Positions 11,862 to 20,360 of a stretch of DNA of 64,000 nucleotides are shown piece after piece; position 1 is the stretch's first letter, and the number at the start of each line of letters is the position of its first letter. The notes beneath the pieces were generated by a model that saw only the letters and a program-made list of their open reading frames with translations, did no database searches and was not told the origin of the DNA. This DNA is from Shewanella pealeana ATCC 700345 (GTDB lineage Bacteria > Pseudomonadota > Gammaproteobacteria > Enterobacterales > Shewanellaceae). Both the position numbers and the translations under genes were made by a program. The DNA is taken from positions 2,045,001-2,109,000 of the forward strand of contig NC_009901.1 of the NCBI RefSeq assembly GCF_000018285.1, read 5' to 3'.

Positions 11862-12746
11862 ATGATTAATTCTGTCTGTATTGTTGGCTGTGGCTGGTTC
11901 GGTTTACCTCTGGCTAAAGCCCTCAACGATCGTGGTGTAAAAGTGTATGGCAGTAAACGCGTTCAGTCCGAGGCGTTATTGTTAAAAGAGCAAGGAATTG
12001 AAGGTTTTAGGCTCGACTTAGATAATGATGAACAGTTAATACAAGATAAAACCGAGATATGCGAAGCCTTAAAAGCAGATTGTCTGGTTATTAATATCCC
12101 ACCTGGACTAAGAAAAGATCCCCAAGCTTACCTACAGCGACTGACCAAACTCAAGCAGCTAATTACTGTTCATAACTACAAGAAACTCATCTTTGTGAGT
12201 ACTACAGGTGTTTATCCGCAAGTTGATAAAGTACTTGCTGAACGCGATGCCATCGCTCACTCAGAGATAAGCGATAAGCTGTTACAGGCAGAAGCTATGT
12301 TCGCAGACTTAGATAATAGCATTATTGTTCGTTTTGCAGGTCTTGTAGGTCCTAAGCGCCATCCAGGGCGTTTCCTTGCTGGAAAAGTAGACCTTCCAAG
12401 TGCCAGCGGCGCGGTTAATTTAGTTCACTTAAATGACTGCATCCTTGCGGTTTCCGCACTATTGTTTAATGGGGGGGCGAGCGACGTTTATAATGTCTGC
12501 GCACCAGTGCACCCAACACGGCAAGCATTTTATACTCACGCCGCGAAAACGTTAGGTTTATCTGAACCACAATTTCTAGACGATGGTCTGATAACGGGTA
12601 ATAACGCTGAAGTTGCTCTTGATAATGGCAGTCTTAATCACGGAACACAGATCAGCGGCAAACAGATCAGTAGTGAGAGACTGTGCTCTGAGCTAGATTT
12701 TGAGTTCCAATTTAGTGACCCTATAGATATGCTGTTAGCATGCTAA
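11862..12746 (+). CDS. SDR-family NAD(P)-binding protein, YeeZ-like
   Basis: 294 residues. The N-terminal Rossmann motif is GCGWFGLP (residues 9-16), followed by a short-chain dehydrogenase/epimerase fold with STTGVYPQ around residue 113 in place of the typical catalytic loop. Later motifs are VRFAGLVGPKRHPGRF and NLVHLNDC. It resembles E. coli YeeZ and other NAD-dependent epimerase/dehydratase proteins whose substrate is unknown. The SDR YxxxK pair is not evident, so catalysis is uncertain. It is preceded by a 116-bp gap after the HD-GYP gene and followed by the dsbA-like gene in the same direction. Confidence 0.75.
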   Translation: MINSVCIVGCGWFGLPLAKALNDRGVKVYGSKRVQSEALLLKEQGIEGFRLDLDNDEQLIQDKTEICEALKADCLVINIPPGLRKDPQAYLQRLTKLKQLITVHNYKKLIFVSTTGVYPQVDKVLAERDAIAHSEISDKLLQAEAMFADLDNSIIVRFAGLVGPKRHPGRFLAGKVDLPSASGAVNLVHLNDCILAVSALLFNGGASDVYNVCAPVHPTRQAFYTHAAKTLGLSEPQFLDDGLITGNNAEVALDNGSLNHGTQISGKQISSERLCSELDFEFQFSDPIDMLLAC

Positions 12747-12800
12747 CCAGTTAAGCTCGTTTATAACTCCAGAATTAATCGAATGAACGAAAGGATCGAT

Positions 12801-13433
12801 ATGAAGTTTTTCAAACAATCACTTAGTCGCACTTTTATTGTCTTTGCTCTGTTGCTAGCTCCTCTGCACAGTGCATGGGCGGCGCAATATAAAGAGGGCG
12901 TTGATTACGTCAAAATAGCAGGGATCCCAGAGAGTCATAAACCTGTGGTTAGAGAATTTTTCTCATATAACTGTGGCTTTTGCTATCGCCAAGATCCTTT
13001 CTTCGAGCAAACGGCACACCTCTTAGAAGGTGACATTCAATTTGAGCGAACCCCTGTTGGTGCGGGACGTTCAAGCTGGATATTAAGCCAAGAAGCCTAC
13101 TATCTCGCGCAAAAATTCAATGTAACTAAGCAGGTGCACGGGAATATCTTCACCCGTATCCATGAAAAAGAGGGCGCCTTTACCCGTTCAGATCAGTTAA
13201 AGGACTTTTTTGTTAGCCAAGGGCTTAATGAGGCCGAGGTGGAAGCGGCGATGAACTCTACCGATGCTAAACTTGCTCTGATGAACTATGACACTCAGGC
13301 TCAACTTGCCGAAATTCGTGGCGTTCCTTCGCTTGTGGTTAATGGTCAATACCTTATTAAGGAGCAAGGAAAGACTCCGGAGGATCTAGCCGAGCTAGTT
13401 CGTTACTTAAGCTCGCTCGAGCAGCCTAAGTAG
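12801..13433 (+). CDS. DsbA-like periplasmic thiol:disulfide oxidoreductase (CGFC)
   Basis: 210 residues from the ATG at 12801, chosen because AAAGGA precedes it and the signal peptide then starts properly (MKFFKQSLSRTFIVFALLLA, cleavage after SAWA). The thioredoxin-fold active site is C58-G-F-C61 instead of the CPHC of classical DsbA. The cis-proline loop RGVPSLVVNG is present near residue 175. The fold order (EFFSYNCGFC, then a helical insert, then GVPSLVV) is that of DsbA. The dipeptide between the cysteines sets redox potential, so this enzyme is probably less oxidising than DsbA or has special substrates. An intrinsic terminator follows. Confidence 0.82.
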   Translation: MKFFKQSLSRTFIVFALLLAPLHSAWAAQYKEGVDYVKIAGIPESHKPVVREFFSYNCGFCYRQDPFFEQTAHLLEGDIQFERTPVGAGRSSWILSQEAYYLAQKFNVTKQVHGNIFTRIHEKEGAFTRSDQLKDFFVSQGLNEAEVEAAMNSTDAKLALMNYDTQAQLAEIRGVPSLVVNGQYLIKEQGKTPEDLAELVRYLSSLEQPK

Positions 13434-13542
13434 TTAATAGATGAGTCTGATGTAAATGGAGCTTATATAAAAGCACGTATAAAAGTCGCTAAGATATAAG
13501 ACATCCGAATGTAAGATCAAAGTTACTTTGTTCCAATTAAAC

Positions 13543-13568
13543 AGCCCACTTAAATGTGGGCTTTTTGT
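13543..13568 (+). terminator. Terminator after the dsbA-like gene
   Basis: AGCCCAC/GTGGGCT stem (13543-13549 with 13556-13562), 6-nt loop, then TTTTGTTT. Confidence 0.8.
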
Positions 13569-13733
13569 TTTCAGCCCTTTTTGTACCACTGCAAGTTGCT
13601 TAGTCTCGGTAGCTGTTTCAGCATCTGTCTTAGTGAATGCGGCGGATAATGGGCATTGATATACCATAAAGTAGGTGGTTACGTTATATTGACAGCATTG
13701 GACTCATCAAGAGTTTTATTGAAAGAGAATGCT

Positions 13734-14627
13734 ATGCAACTAGAGACGATAAAAGAGCATATCCAGCTATGGCTATCCCGCACCGTTGGTATTGGCGCGG
13801 TAAATGAACTGTTCGAATCTTCAATCGCCATGAGCTGTGATATCGGCAATATCAGGCCAGAAAATCAAGATCGTGTGGTATGTGTGCAGGTACAAGTAAC
13901 TGCATCAGACTCTTTTGTTATCGGAGTCTTGTGTGACGGCATGGGGGGCATGGCTTCTGGTGCTAATTGTGCCAGTCTCAGTATTGCTTCATTTGTCGGT
14001 AGCTGCATCAACAATCTGCAACTGCCTGTGGCGGAGCGATTGTTAAAGGCTGTAGAAGAGGCAAATTCCGATGTTTATTCATTATATAACAGTAATGGCG
14101 GTGCGACCTTATCGGCTTTTCTTTACGATAGCGACGGACACTTTGAAGCCGTAAATGTTGGTGACAGTCGTATATATGCTAATTTCGCCCACGGTATTAA
14201 GCAGTATTCTAAAGATGATACTTTTGCTGGCCAATCTGCAGATGCAGCAGGCGTCCATTTAAGTAAAGGCTTGTTGCAATATGTTGGAGTCGGACCAGAT
14301 CTAAAAGCACAAATTGTAAGGCTTCCAAAGTACCGCAATATTAAGCGACTAATTTTGACATCTGATGGTGCTCACTACATTGAAGCTAATACGTTTAAGC
14401 AAATACTTAATCAGAAGTTATCAGCATCTAAGCTTTGTAGCAGACTCATTCAAGTGTCTAAATGGTGTGGTGGCTATGACAATACTTCAGTGTTAATTGC
14501 CAATGATTTACTAAACATTTTTTCTGAGCCAGATAAAACATCGTTACCAGTAGGGACGGTTAAGCTTTGGGACCCGTTTGGCGAAATACAATTCATCGGA
14601 GCGATAGCACTAGCTAACAAAGACTAA
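13734..14627 (+). CDS. PP2C-family serine/threonine protein phosphatase
   Basis: 297 residues from the ATG at 13734, which has AAAGAG six bases upstream; a longer in-frame extension to 13656 has no such site. PP2C metal-binding motifs are present in order: CDIGNIRPENQDR (D36), CDGMGG (D68), VGDSRIY (about 145) and GGYDNTSVLIA (about 255). It is a manganese/magnesium-dependent phosphatase, soluble, without signal or membrane segments. There is no kinase or type VI secretion partner nearby, so the substrate cannot be inferred from context. Confidence 0.85.
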   Translation: MQLETIKEHIQLWLSRTVGIGAVNELFESSIAMSCDIGNIRPENQDRVVCVQVQVTASDSFVIGVLCDGMGGMASGANCASLSIASFVGSCINNLQLPVAERLLKAVEEANSDVYSLYNSNGGATLSAFLYDSDGHFEAVNVGDSRIYANFAHGIKQYSKDDTFAGQSADAAGVHLSKGLLQYVGVGPDLKAQIVRLPKYRNIKRLILTSDGAHYIEANTFKQILNQKLSASKLCSRLIQVSKWCGGYDNTSVLIANDLLNIFSEPDKTSLPVGTVKLWDPFGEIQFIGAIALANKD

Positions 14628-15030
14628 CAGTCGGAAATCCATAAAGCCTAATAGGCTATTTATAAATGGCTATATGTGTTTTGTGCTGACGCTGGCTGTT
14701 TTCTGAATTCTATTGCGCTTTTTTCCTCCATTTTATTTTCCTTCTGACTCGAACCTCTCTATTGGCAAACGAAGCGAATCTGTTTGCCCAAACCTCTTCA
14801 TTCGCTACACGTTTTTGCTTTTTCTATTACTACCTTGGTCTAAGGTTTTGTTTGAAATACACTCAGGGTTTACGTTAGCGTTAACATGTAACTGTCTGTT
14901 AATAGGGTGTTTTTACGTTTCGCCTGTTTAGGCTTCCGTTGGCGTTAGACTAAGGTCGCGATTGTTGTTCCCTCTGTGCTTGTTAGATTAACTCATGACT
15001 TAATATAAAAATCAGCACATGGGAGTCACT
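14628..15030. other. Intergenic region upstream of the symporter operon
   Basis: About 400 bp. It holds a small AGCCTA/TAGGCT hairpin at 14645-14657 that may end the phosphatase transcript. A possible promoter, TTGTTA (14980-14985) and TATAAA (15004-15009) with an 18-nt spacer, lies just ahead of the symporter genes. A 72-codon frame at 14713-14931 has no Shine-Dalgarno and an unconvincing composition. Nothing else is recognised. Confidence 0.35.
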
Positions 15031-15297
15031 ATGAGTTTTGAAAACAATGAGAAGGCAGAGGGATATTGGCGTGAGAATTTGCGTCTAGTACTTGGCTTAC
15101 TAGCCATCTGGGCGGCAGTGTCATTTGGCTGCGGTATTTTATTAGTAGATGTGCTCAATGAGATCCATTTCATGGGGTTTAAGTTGGGATTCTGGTTTGC
15201 ACAACAGGGTGCTATGTATGTGTTTGTGGCATTAATTTTTGTCTATGTCGCTAAAGTAAATGCATTAGACAAAAAATACGATGTTCACGAAGACTAA
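15031..15297 (+). CDS. DUF4212 protein, small subunit of sodium:solute symporter
   Basis: 88 residues with two membrane segments (about 20-40 and 52-75) and the family opening YWRENLRLVLGLLAIWAAVSF. In many proteobacteria this small protein is encoded directly before a VC_2705-type sodium:solute symporter, as here (39 bp gap), and is thought to be its partner. The ATG at 15031 is preferred over 15019 because GGGAG lies six bases before it. Confidence 0.88.
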   Translation: MSFENNEKAEGYWRENLRLVLGLLAIWAAVSFGCGILLVDVLNEIHFMGFKLGFWFAQQGAMYVFVALIFVYVAKVNALDKKYDVHED

Positions 15298-15336
15298 ATC
15301 CAAACCGGCCCAACCTATACAATAAGGAATCATGAG

Positions 15337-17055
15337 ATGGATGTACAAACACTAACATATCTGATTGTCGGGTTTACATTTGCCCTATATATCGGAATCG
15401 CGATCTGGTCTAGAGCCGGATCAACTAAAGAATTTTATGTTGCAGGTGGTGGTGTTCACCCTGTAATGAACGGCATGGCAACGGCAGCTGATTGGATGTC
15501 TGCTGCGTCATTTATCTCGCTAGCAGGTATTGTTTCTTTCGTCGGTTACGACGGCTCTGTTTACTTAATGGGTTGGACGGGAGGCTATGTACTATTAGCC
15601 CTCTGTATGGCCCCATATCTACGTAAGTTTGGTAAGTTTACCGTACCTGACTTTATCGGTGATCGTTATTACTCTCAGGCTGCACGTACTGTAGCAGTCG
15701 TATGTGCCATCTTTATCTGCTTTACTTATATCGCAGGTCAGATGCGTGGTGTGGGCGTAGTATTCTCAAGATTCCTCGAGGTCGATGTTGATACCGGTGT
15801 TTATATCGGTATGGCGGTTGTATTCTTCTACGCTGTTTTAGGCGGCATGAAAGGGATTACTTATACACAGGTTGCGCAGTACTGTGTACTTATTTTCGCA
15901 TTCATGGTACCAGCAATCTTCATCTCAGTGATGATGACGGGTCATATCATTCCACAAATTGGTTTTGGTGCAGAGCTAATTGATGCAGCGGGTAATGGTA
16001 CGGGGGAATATCTGTTAGATAAACTCGATGGATTGTCGACAGATCTCGGTTTCTCGCAGTATACCGAAGGCTCTAAGAGCATGATTGATGTGTTCTTTAT
16101 TACGGGGGCTTTGATGTTCGGTACAGCGGGTCTACCACACGTTATCGTACGCTTCTTCACTGTACCTAAAGTGAAAGATGCTCGTGTATCAGCAGGTTGG
16201 GCGCTAGTGTTTATTGCTATTATGTACACTACAATTCCAGCGCTTTCAGCTTTCTCTCGTGTAAATATGATTGAAACCATTAATGGTCCAGAGTCTACAG
16301 GTGTCGCTTATGAAACTGCACCAGATTGGATTAAGAACTGGGAGAAGACAGGTCTAATTACTTGGGATGATAAGAACGAAGACGGCAAGATTTATTACGC
16401 AAAGGGCCCTGAAAGCGAGATGAAGATTGACCGCGATATCATGGTTCTTGCAACTCCAGAAATTGCTAACCTTCCTGCATGGGTGATTGCATTGGTCGCT
16501 GCTGGTGGTCTTGCTGCTGCGTTATCAACTTCAGCAGGTCTATTACTGGTGATTTCAACTTCGGTATCTCATGACCTATTGAAGAAAAACTTTATGCCTG
16601 ATATCTCCGATAAGAAGGAGCTAATGTATGCCCGTATTGCTGCTGCGGCTGGTATTGTGATGGCAGGTTACTTCGGGATTAATCCTCCAGGCTTTGTTGC
16701 GGCGGTAGTTGCGATTGCATTCGGTTTAGCTGCGTCGTCACTGTTCCCTGCAATTATCATGGGTATTTTCTCTAAGACTGTGAATAAAGAAGGTGCTATC
16801 TCAGGCATGATTTCTGGTCTGCTATTTACTGCGTCTTACATCGTTTACTTCAAGTTTGTAAATCCAAGTGCTAACACGGCTGATAACTGGTTATTTGGCA
16901 TTTCACCTGAAGGTATCGGTCTAATGGGGATGGTGATTAACTTTGCTGTGGCATTTGCTGTAAGTAAAGTGACTGCAGCTGTACCACAAGACGTTGTTGA
17001 TATGGTTGAGTCAATCCGTTTCCCTAAAGGGTCGGGTGAGGCGCAAGATCATTAA
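15337..17055 (+). CDS. Cation:acetate symporter (SSS family, VC_2705 type)
   Basis: 572 residues with about 13 membrane segments. Sodium:solute symporter motifs include GGGVHPVMNGMATAADWMS near residue 37, MTGHIIPQIG and AAALSTSAGLLLVISTSVSHDLL around 390. It is probably an inner-membrane sodium-driven carrier for acetate or another short monocarboxylate. A hydrophilic loop at about 310-375 (WKNWEK-like, DKNEDGKIYY) is typical of this subfamily. It is co-transcribed with the DUF4212 gene. A signalling protein of the cNMP/CBS/DUF294 type lies downstream, a neighbourhood common for acetate symporters. Confidence 0.88.
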   Translation: MDVQTLTYLIVGFTFALYIGIAIWSRAGSTKEFYVAGGGVHPVMNGMATAADWMSAASFISLAGIVSFVGYDGSVYLMGWTGGYVLLALCMAPYLRKFGKFTVPDFIGDRYYSQAARTVAVVCAIFICFTYIAGQMRGVGVVFSRFLEVDVDTGVYIGMAVVFFYAVLGGMKGITYTQVAQYCVLIFAFMVPAIFISVMMTGHIIPQIGFGAELIDAAGNGTGEYLLDKLDGLSTDLGFSQYTEGSKSMIDVFFITGALMFGTAGLPHVIVRFFTVPKVKDARVSAGWALVFIAIMYTTIPALSAFSRVNMIETINGPESTGVAYETAPDWIKNWEKTGLITWDDKNEDGKIYYAKGPESEMKIDRDIMVLATPEIANLPAWVIALVAAGGLAAALSTSAGLLLVISTSVSHDLLKKNFMPDISDKKELMYARIAAAAGIVMAGYFGINPPGFVAAVVAIAFGLAASSLFPAIIMGIFSKTVNKEGAISGMISGLLFTASYIVYFKFVNPSANTADNWLFGISPEGIGLMGMVINFAVAFAVSKVTAAVPQDVVDMVESIRFPKGSGEAQDH

Positions 17056-17080
17056 TTCGAGCTAGTAACATAGCAATGTA

Positions 17081-17105
17081 AAAGGGCGCTTCGGCGCCCT
17101 TTTTG
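17081..17105 (+). terminator. Terminator of the symporter operon
   Basis: GGGCGC/GCGCCC stem (17084-17089 with 17094-17099), TTCG tetraloop, A run before and T run after. Confidence 0.9.
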
Positions 17106-17112
17106 TTTTCAG

Positions 17113-17500
17113 TCCTAAACCACCTACTTCAGTAGGTGGATTTCATCAATTAGGCTCTGCCTGAAGTACGTTCAATGGCATTGCGGAGTAAGGCAATGTT
17201 TAAGGACTTATAAGCACGCCGACTTTTGTTTGAAAAGAAAGTGTCCATGGAGGCTCGCTTATCGCATCCATGCGATACACGGCTTATAAGTTCATTTAAA
17301 CATAGCTTATTAACTCAAGTGATACGTGAGCTTTGCTAGTGGTGCGGTACAAGCTTCTAAATCAGGGATGATTTAGTAGAGCCTATAGGGATATATTTAC
17401 GGCGTCTTGTTAACGCACGGTAGGAAAGCTCCCTTTTAGGGAGTCTGCTTTATAACAGATGGGCAAAGCCACCTTCTTCAGAAGGTGGATCTTTTACTTT
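17113..17500. mobile_element. tnpB-less hairpin-rich element with IS200/IS605-like ends
   Basis: About 388 bp without an ORF. Each end has a matching 9-bp hairpin with the same TC loop: CCACCTACT/AGTAGGTGG at 17120-17139 and CCACCTTCT/AGAAGGTGG at 17469-17488. Such subterminal hairpins are characteristic of IS200/IS605 transposons. Inside are a 20-bp imperfect inverted repeat (17196-17215 with 17282-17303) enclosing a perfect 8-bp hairpin (17260-17277), an 8-bp hairpin at 17357-17376, and a chain of small hairpins up to the right end. This is reminiscent of the guide-RNA (omega RNA) region of tnpB elements. No transposase remains. Exact ends are estimated. Related end fragments lie near 51,200 and 62,060. 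Confidence 0.5.
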
Positions 17501-17595
17501 TTTACTCATAAACAATCTGGCCTTTAGTCGAATAGAGTAGGCAGGTAAAACCGCGATATAGTGACTTATTACCGTTTAATTGTGGGAGTGGCTTA

Positions 17596-19443
17596 ATGGA
17601 TGCCAGTGAATTACAGCCTATTTTACAGTTCTTACAACAAAGAGTGCCGTTTGATTCTCTAAATGCTGGGGCGTTATCACGCTGCTGTCATGGCTTGACT
17701 ATAGGTTATTACAGTAAAGCCTCCAGTTTTGTTCCGCTAGATCCCGCTAACCCTCAGCTTTATATTGTCCGTAGTGGTGCATTTGAGGTTCGTGACAGAA
17801 ATGGCGAGCTACTCGATAGGTTAGGAGAAGGCGACTATTTCGGATTTCCATCGCTTTTGTCTGGCGAAGAGGCCAGTAATCGGGTCGCTATCTTAGAAGA
17901 TGGTCTGGTGTATCACCTGCCACCGGTTATATTTGATTTTTTGCGTCAGGAGAGCCGCGAATTTGATCGGTTCTTTAATCGTGCCTTTGCCAAGAGACTG
18001 CGTCATCAGGGACGATTTAAGGCTAAAGAGCTCACCACGACGAGCAGAGTCTCGACGCTTATGTCTAAGTCGCCGCAGACCATAGACATGAAGGCCAGTG
18101 TGGCGCAGGCTAGTCGATTAATGCGTACCTCTCGAGTCTCATCTGTGTTAGTTATTGATAATAACAAGCTGGTGGGGATCTTAACCGATAGGGATTTGCG
18201 TAACCGTGTATTGGCCGAAAACCACGATGGTAGCCTACCCGTACATCAGGCTATGACGACCACACCTGTGTCGATAGAGTCGAACTCATTGGTGTTCGAG
18301 GCCATGTTATTGATGAGCGAGCACAATATTCATCATCTCCCCGTCGTCGATAATGGCGTGACAACGGGGGTGGTAACCAGCACCGATATTCTACGAGGCC
18401 AGAGTTCTCAACCTTTATTGCTAATTGGAGAGATAGAGCGGCAAAAAGATCTACAAAGCCTCATTCAAGTCAGTAAGCAAATTCCCCTGCTGCTACAAAA
18501 CTTAATTAGCGCAGATGCCAGAGCCGAGGAGATAGGAAGGGTGTTAACTTCAGTCACCGATGCCCTGACAAGGCGTTTAATCGTACTCAATCAACAAATT
18601 CTTGGTGAAGCGCCTATGGCTTTTTGTTGGTTAGCTTTTGGTTCGCAAGGAAGGCAAGATCAAGCCGCTTGCTCAGATCAAGACAACGGATTACTGCTTG
18701 CCCATGAGCCTGATGAAGCGGCTGAAGGCTACTTTGACGCCTTGTCGCACGCCGTATGTAAAGGCCTAGATGAGTGCGGTTATATCTATTGTCCAGGTGA
18801 CATCATGGCGCAAAATCCTAAATGGCGCATGTCTCTGGATAAGTGGAAGCAAGTCTTCGAACGCTGGGTCAATACCCCAGAACCTATGGCCTTGATGCAT
18901 GCCAGTATCTTCTTTGATATGCGCAGTGTCTATGGCCCGCAAACGCTATTTGATGGCTTACAAGATGCTGTGCTGAGTAACACCAAAGACAATGATATCT
19001 TTCTTGCTGGATTAACTGGGAACTCCCTGACAAGCTCACCACCATTAGGATTTTTTAGGAAATTTGTACTAGAAAGAGACGGCAGTGAAGTGAAAGGCAT
19101 CGATTTAAAACATAAAGGTAATGCGTTGATAACCGATATTGCGCGAGTGTATGCGCTTTCTGCTGGGATTAAAGAGGTCAATACTGCCAAACGCATCCGG
19201 GCCTTAATGGACCAAAGTATCATTAATCGTAAAGATGCGCTTAATTTGGCCGATGCCCATGAGTTTATTGCGCATATGCGCTTGTCTAACCAAGGCTACC
19301 AATATACTCAATCTTTACCTGTGACTAACTACTTGATGCCTCAGAATCTTTCTTCCTTGGTTAGGCATCAACTAAGGGATGCATTTAAAGTGGTTCACGA
19401 CGGCCAAGTTGGACTAAAGCTTAAAATGATGCGCAGTTATTAA
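17596..19443 (+). CDS. cNMP-binding / CBS / DUF294 nucleotidyltransferase-like signalling protein
   Basis: 615 residues. Domains in order are a cyclic-nucleotide-binding fold (about 20-140, GDYFGFPSLLSGEEASNRV), a pair of CBS domains (about 155-275, VGILTDRDLRNRV and TGVVTSTDILRG), and a GlnD-like nucleotidyltransferase (DUF294, about 310-450) with FGSQGRQDQ and the metal motif SDQDNG. A DUF294 C-terminal substrate-binding domain closes the protein. It is presumed to sense adenine nucleotides and modify or bind a partner; the target is unknown. It lies between the acetate-type symporter and a DEDDh exonuclease, an arrangement recurring in Shewanella and relatives. The ATG at 17596 follows GGGAG. 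Confidence 0.87.
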   Translation: MDASELQPILQFLQQRVPFDSLNAGALSRCCHGLTIGYYSKASSFVPLDPANPQLYIVRSGAFEVRDRNGELLDRLGEGDYFGFPSLLSGEEASNRVAILEDGLVYHLPPVIFDFLRQESREFDRFFNRAFAKRLRHQGRFKAKELTTTSRVSTLMSKSPQTIDMKASVAQASRLMRTSRVSSVLVIDNNKLVGILTDRDLRNRVLAENHDGSLPVHQAMTTTPVSIESNSLVFEAMLLMSEHNIHHLPVVDNGVTTGVVTSTDILRGQSSQPLLLIGEIERQKDLQSLIQVSKQIPLLLQNLISADARAEEIGRVLTSVTDALTRRLIVLNQQILGEAPMAFCWLAFGSQGRQDQAACSDQDNGLLLAHEPDEAAEGYFDALSHAVCKGLDECGYIYCPGDIMAQNPKWRMSLDKWKQVFERWVNTPEPMALMHASIFFDMRSVYGPQTLFDGLQDAVLSNTKDNDIFLAGLTGNSLTSSPPLGFFRKFVLERDGSEVKGIDLKHKGNALITDIARVYALSAGIKEVNTAKRIRALMDQSIINRKDALNLADAHEFIAHMRLSNQGYQYTQSLPVTNYLMPQNLSSLVRHQLRDAFKVVHDGQVGLKLKMMRSY

Positions 19444-19499
19444 TGGTTAAGAGGTTTATCCATGTAACAAGATTGGGACTATTAATTTAGGTTGTTACT

Positions 19500-20192
19500 T
19501 TGAGAATGGAAAATTTGAGAAATTTATACTTAAAAACACGACTACAGTTTAATGCCTTGCTATCTCAAGATACCGTGATTAGTGGTTATCATCGCGCATT
19601 AGTGACACAGATCTCTAAGCCTTTATCGCAACTGCCCTTGATGGCAGTGGATCTGGAGATGACAGGGTTAAATAGCCAGTTCGATCAGATCTTGAGTATC
19701 GGTCTGATACCCATTCGCAACGGTTTACTGCAAGTATCCCACTCGAAGCATCTGTTGGTGAGCATAGATGGCAGCGTCGGTGACAGCGCGGTGATCCATG
19801 GAATTGTAGATAACCAATTAACCCAAGCTGTTAGCCCTAAACTGGCCATGGCGTGGTTTTTAGAGCAGACCCAGGGCCATGTGCTCGTAGCTCATCATGC
19901 ACCGTTAGATCTTTGCTTCTTAAAAGCCGAAATTCAGCGCTGTTACGGTCAGACGATTCAGTTTGTTGCTATCGATACCATGGCTGTTGAGAAGAGGCGT
20001 CTGCTGATGCAGATTGATGTCATCAAAGAGGGGAGTTTAAGGCTCGATGCCTGTCGTCAACGCTATGGGCTACCTGTTTACGCAGCGCATAATGCGGCTA
20101 TAGATGCGCTTGCCTGTGGAGAATTATTGCTGGCGCAGATAGCAGCAATTGCGGGAAACGATGAATTAAGTTTATTTGACTTATTAAATTAA
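19500..20192 (+). CDS. DEDDh 3'-5' exonuclease, DNA polymerase III epsilon-like
   Basis: 230 residues. All exonuclease motifs are visible: DLEMTGL (motif I, around residue 50), HHAPLDLCFL (motif II) and HNAAIDA (motif III, with the catalytic His and Asp). It resembles DnaQ-type proofreading domains but stands alone, so it is more likely a repair or RNA-processing nuclease than the replicative proofreader. Start choice is uncertain: TTG at 19500 or ATG at 19506, both with poor ribosome binding sites. It follows the cNMP/CBS/DUF294 gene by 57 bp and is probably in the same transcript. Confidence 0.85.
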   Translation: MRMENLRNLYLKTRLQFNALLSQDTVISGYHRALVTQISKPLSQLPLMAVDLEMTGLNSQFDQILSIGLIPIRNGLLQVSHSKHLLVSIDGSVGDSAVIHGIVDNQLTQAVSPKLAMAWFLEQTQGHVLVAHHAPLDLCFLKAEIQRCYGQTIQFVAIDTMAVEKRRLLMQIDVIKEGSLRLDACRQRYGLPVYAAHNAAIDALACGELLLAQIAAIAGNDELSLFDLLN

Positions 20193-20360
20193 CGCTCATC
20201 TCATCAGATTACGTAAACCTCTACTTAGCTAACTACTGTCTTATTTACAGACATCATCTCTTAATCATGGTTTTAGTTACATTTTTAGTATTTTTCTTCG
20301 ACAGACACTCAGATAAGTTATCTATAGTTAATTCATGCACGCCCTTAACTGGAGGATTAA

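Noticed and set aside
13434..13667. 77-codon minus-strand frame after the dsbA-like gene
   Set aside because: It runs through the intrinsic terminator, has no ribosome binding site and no recognisable composition.
14713..14931. 72-codon plus-strand frame before the symporter genes
   Set aside because: No Shine-Dalgarno and unusual Phe/Cys/Leu-rich composition; more likely random.
17113..17500. CRISPR-like array
   Set aside because: The repeats are inverted hairpins and differ from one another; there are no regular direct repeats with spacers and no cas genes.
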